From Diphasiastrum complanatum (lineage: Eukaryota; Streptophyta; Lycopodiopsida; Lycopodiales; Lycopodiaceae), in NCBI GenBank assembly GCA_029204225.1, contig CM055096.1:34046571-34110570 (forward strand): DNA of 64,000 bases. Direction: 5' to 3'. The notes below the pieces were generated by a model, which saw nothing but the letters and a program-made list of their open reading frames with translations, did no database searches and was not told the origin of the DNA. Position numbers and translations under genes: made by a program. Shown piece after piece: positions 61,670 through 64,000 of the stretch; the first letter of the stretch is position 1; each line of letters starts with the position of its first letter.

Positions 61670-63740
61670 TACTGTGAAAATAGGTTATAAAAATCTCAGC
61701 GAAGGTTTTTGAGGTACTGAACCGATTCGACAAAGGTTTTCAAGATCTAGCGAAGGTTCATCCTTCGCCTAAGGACATCATTTGTTCATGTACTATAATA
61801 AATATAAACTTTGAAAATCTGAACCTCTACCCAATCTAATTTTGACATTCTGAATTCATTTGTTAGATCGACGAAGATTCATAATGACGATTTAATGCTC
61901 AGCAAAGGTTTCCAAAATGGCATAATGTTGTTCGTCTAACTGCAATTAAGATAGAAACTATAGAAGATAACCTTCGCCCAACTCAGTATAGGTATATCTG
62001 AGGTGGATGTATGATCTGAAATCTCAGCAAAGGTTTCTACGCTTCCTCTTTTTCGAATTTGATGACTTTTTTTACTTTTGCTCATCATTCTCTCTTCTTC
62101 TTCTTTTTTTTATTTTTATTTTTAATATTTTTCGAAAGAAAAGAGAAATCACTCAAGTAATAAAAAACAAGCAAATTGTAAAACAAGCAAAAGAGGACTG
62201 ACAAGGTGTTGGATCATTCTAATTGAACTGGTTGATCTAGCTGCCAAACTTGCGTAGTCGGCTGCCATTCACTAGAATGTCGAATCTTTTTCCATCCAAA
62301 TGTTCTAAAATGACTGCTCCATAGTTCAATATTTCTTTACTCTATACGGTTCTTCACCTATGAAAGGGATCTTCCATAAATTTTTTGGATTTAAATCTCG
62401 TAATGAGAGCGGCTTTAACCACTTCCCAATCTTGTCGTTCTGCTTCCTCTTGGTTATAAAACCAATCTTGAATAGCTCCAGTTAAGACCATAGGAAATAA
62501 TTGAAGTTTATTTTGTGAAAAAACTTCGCCATAAACTCTACATGATTAAGAAAAGATCTGGAGAAATCTGATGGGATCAGATAACCCATTGTATTTTGGT
62601 ATAATTAGATGAGGAGACCTTCTAACAATACTTGGTGGTGGGTTCATTGGTCCTCCTTTAGCCATAATTCCAAATTAAGTCAATCAGACAATGAGATTGG
62701 ATCCTATAACAGATCAGATCATATTAGTAAAAACTTTATCACTTGGAAAATATCAGATTTTTAATTTTCAAGAAATAGATATTGATCAAGTGATCGACAC
62801 GAAAAATGAAGATTTTTCAGAATTTCTATTAGAATATATCAGAATGGTTCAAAGATTTGACAGTGGCTAGATTTGGTAAATCAAAACCTAAAAATAGTAT
62901 TGGCGAAGGTTTCTTGGACGAAGGTAGACTCGACGAAGGTTCTTCACTGTTATTTTTGATTAAAAAAAATCACTGATCTAGCTATTTATTGACAAATATG
63001 ATAAAATTAACCTTCATCGACTTTACAGTAGATAAATCTGACACAAATAAATGTGTGGTAGAACTGACGAAGGTTCTTTCTGACAAAAAATAGGGTTTTT
63101 GCAGCTTGGCGAGAGTAAAAATTGACTTTTTGGAAGATCCTAATAGATCTAATCTTTGTCGAACTCACAAATGATAAACTACTATATTTAGAATCCTCAG
63201 AAAACTCGGCGAAGGATGTGGTGAAGAATCAAGAGTAATACTGGTATTTTTGTAAACAAAATTTTTTTGGACAAAATATGACAATATGACAACTGATCTT
63301 TAAATATGACAATATGACAACTGATTTAAACCTTCGCCCATCTTACTGATTATCAAAATTAGTAAGTGGGACTGACACAGACTCTGATGAAGGTTTAGGC
63401 AAAGGTTCTTCTCAAAGAACTGATATTTTTGTAGAAAGTTGTGAATTTTTCACAAAAGGTTACCAACAATCAGATGAACAATCACTTTGGCCTTCTATTT
63501 TTGGTATTATTCTTCACCAACCTGGCAGGTAAGTAGATCTGAACTACACCTATGCACAGTGAAACAGATAAAGCTTTTTATGTATTTTTAGGGTTTTTGA
63601 TAATTTTTTGGTATTTTTTGATGGTTTTTCTGATGTTTTTGCAAATCTGTTGGGAATTTATCTTCGCCCTTCAATCTAAAAGATCTGTGAGTAGAACCAA
63701 AGCTTCCTACAATGCGGCGAAGGTTTCTTGTAAGAGGATA
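61670..63740. repeat. Tract studded with GGCGAAGGTTT / AAACCTTCGCC motifs in both orientations
   Basis: About sixteen copies of a GCGAAGGTT-type word (variants ACGAAGGTT, GCAAAGGTT) and its complement occur between 61670 and 63740 at irregular spacing in AT-rich sequence. They lie on both sides of the Gypsy gag scrap. Otherwise no gene. Confidence 0.8.
62237..62665 (-). pseudogene. Gypsy gag fragment joined to an integrase C-terminal fragment
   Basis: From ATG 62665: HLIIPKYNGLSDPIRFLQIF, a stop, then LQLFPMVLTGAIQDWFYNQE and WEVVKAALITRFKSKKF. This is the retrotransposon gag pattern with 'L....L.G.A.DWF'. After a break it reads YGAVILEHLDGKRFDILVNG then SRLRKF, typical of the end of a Gypsy integrase ('G.V.L.......VNG.RLK'). 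Everything between (protease to integrase core) is deleted. Confidence 0.75.
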
Positions 63741-64000
63741 AAAAGTTATCAGATATGATGACAATTTTGTCTCCTTTTTGTTCAAATCTGGCATAAATGA
63801 CCAATTTTTGTTGTTTTTCTTTTTTTCTCAGATCCAATCTATGTACTAGTAGAGCAGTTTCTACTTTGATTGAATAAAGCTTGTGGATATAGGCGACATA
63901 TGTGTGAGTGTGATAGACAATTTTAGATAATAAAAAATAACTGATAAAATCATATGTTGTAAACTTTGATTAATCAAATTTTTATAATTCTGATTCTTCT
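63741..64000. other. Non-coding window end, nothing recognised
   Basis: AT-rich sequence without an ORF of note. Confidence 0.4.

Overview
This 64 kb window is nuclear DNA of a land plant. A fern is the best guess, for example a homosporous fern such as Ceratopteris. The evidence is an XIP-type aquaporin gene, a PLS-class pentatricopeptide-repeat (PPR) gene in the highly repetitive style I associate with fern PPR genes, organelle-type relics, long (AG)n microsatellites and dense layers of decayed LTR retrotransposons. The fern assignment is inference. Plant nuclear DNA is strongly supported.

Only two host genes are convincing. At 5.7-6.9 kb on the + strand is a two-exon XIP-subfamily aquaporin gene of 305 residues, with NPC in place of the first NPA and NPARC at the second. 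At 51.06-55.06 kb on the - strand is an eight-exon gene whose exons join in frame. It encodes three tandem PDF motifs, the WWDNR...PDFKHK module of organellar single-stranded-DNA-binding (OSB) proteins, fused to a PPR array. Directly behind its stop codon lie the remains of a DYW deaminase domain, broken by a stop and frameshifts. A third long ORF (47.6-48.8 kb, -, 428 codons) is unrecognised, but its C-terminal half recurs as a decayed copy inside a Copia relic at 23.8-24.4 kb.

Layout: 0-2.5 kb, CACTA transposase relic, a duplicated repeat and subterminal-type repeats. 3.0-3.3 kb, a MITE. 5.7-6.9 kb, the aquaporin gene. 9.1-24.7 kb, a retrotransposon nest: two same-family Copia copies in tandem sharing one LTR, the first split by a 4.7 kb Gypsy-derived element (target duplication GATCT) and the second by a 5.3 kb Copia element (target duplication AGTAC). 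25-31 kb, tandem repeats, microsatellites and Copia scraps. 32.4-36.6 kb, a chromovirus (Ty3/Gypsy) relic on the - strand. 37-47 kb, mostly non-coding, with a heptamer minisatellite, an AT-only tract, palindromes, a relic of an organellar group II intron maturase and a motif-studded tract. 47.6-55 kb, the unknown ORF and the PDF-PPR gene. 55.1-59 kb, a Copia relic whose protease segment is inverted. 59.6-63.7 kb, a decayed coding region with a coiled coil, a Gypsy gag/integrase scrap and a tract studded with a GGCGAAGGTTT-like motif.

The only clear functional link is the PDF-PPR gene. PDF motifs bind single-stranded nucleic acid and PPR tracts bind RNA in organelles, so the product is inferred to be an organellar nucleic-acid-binding protein that has lost its C-to-U editing domain. 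The XIP gene would encode a membrane channel and stands alone.
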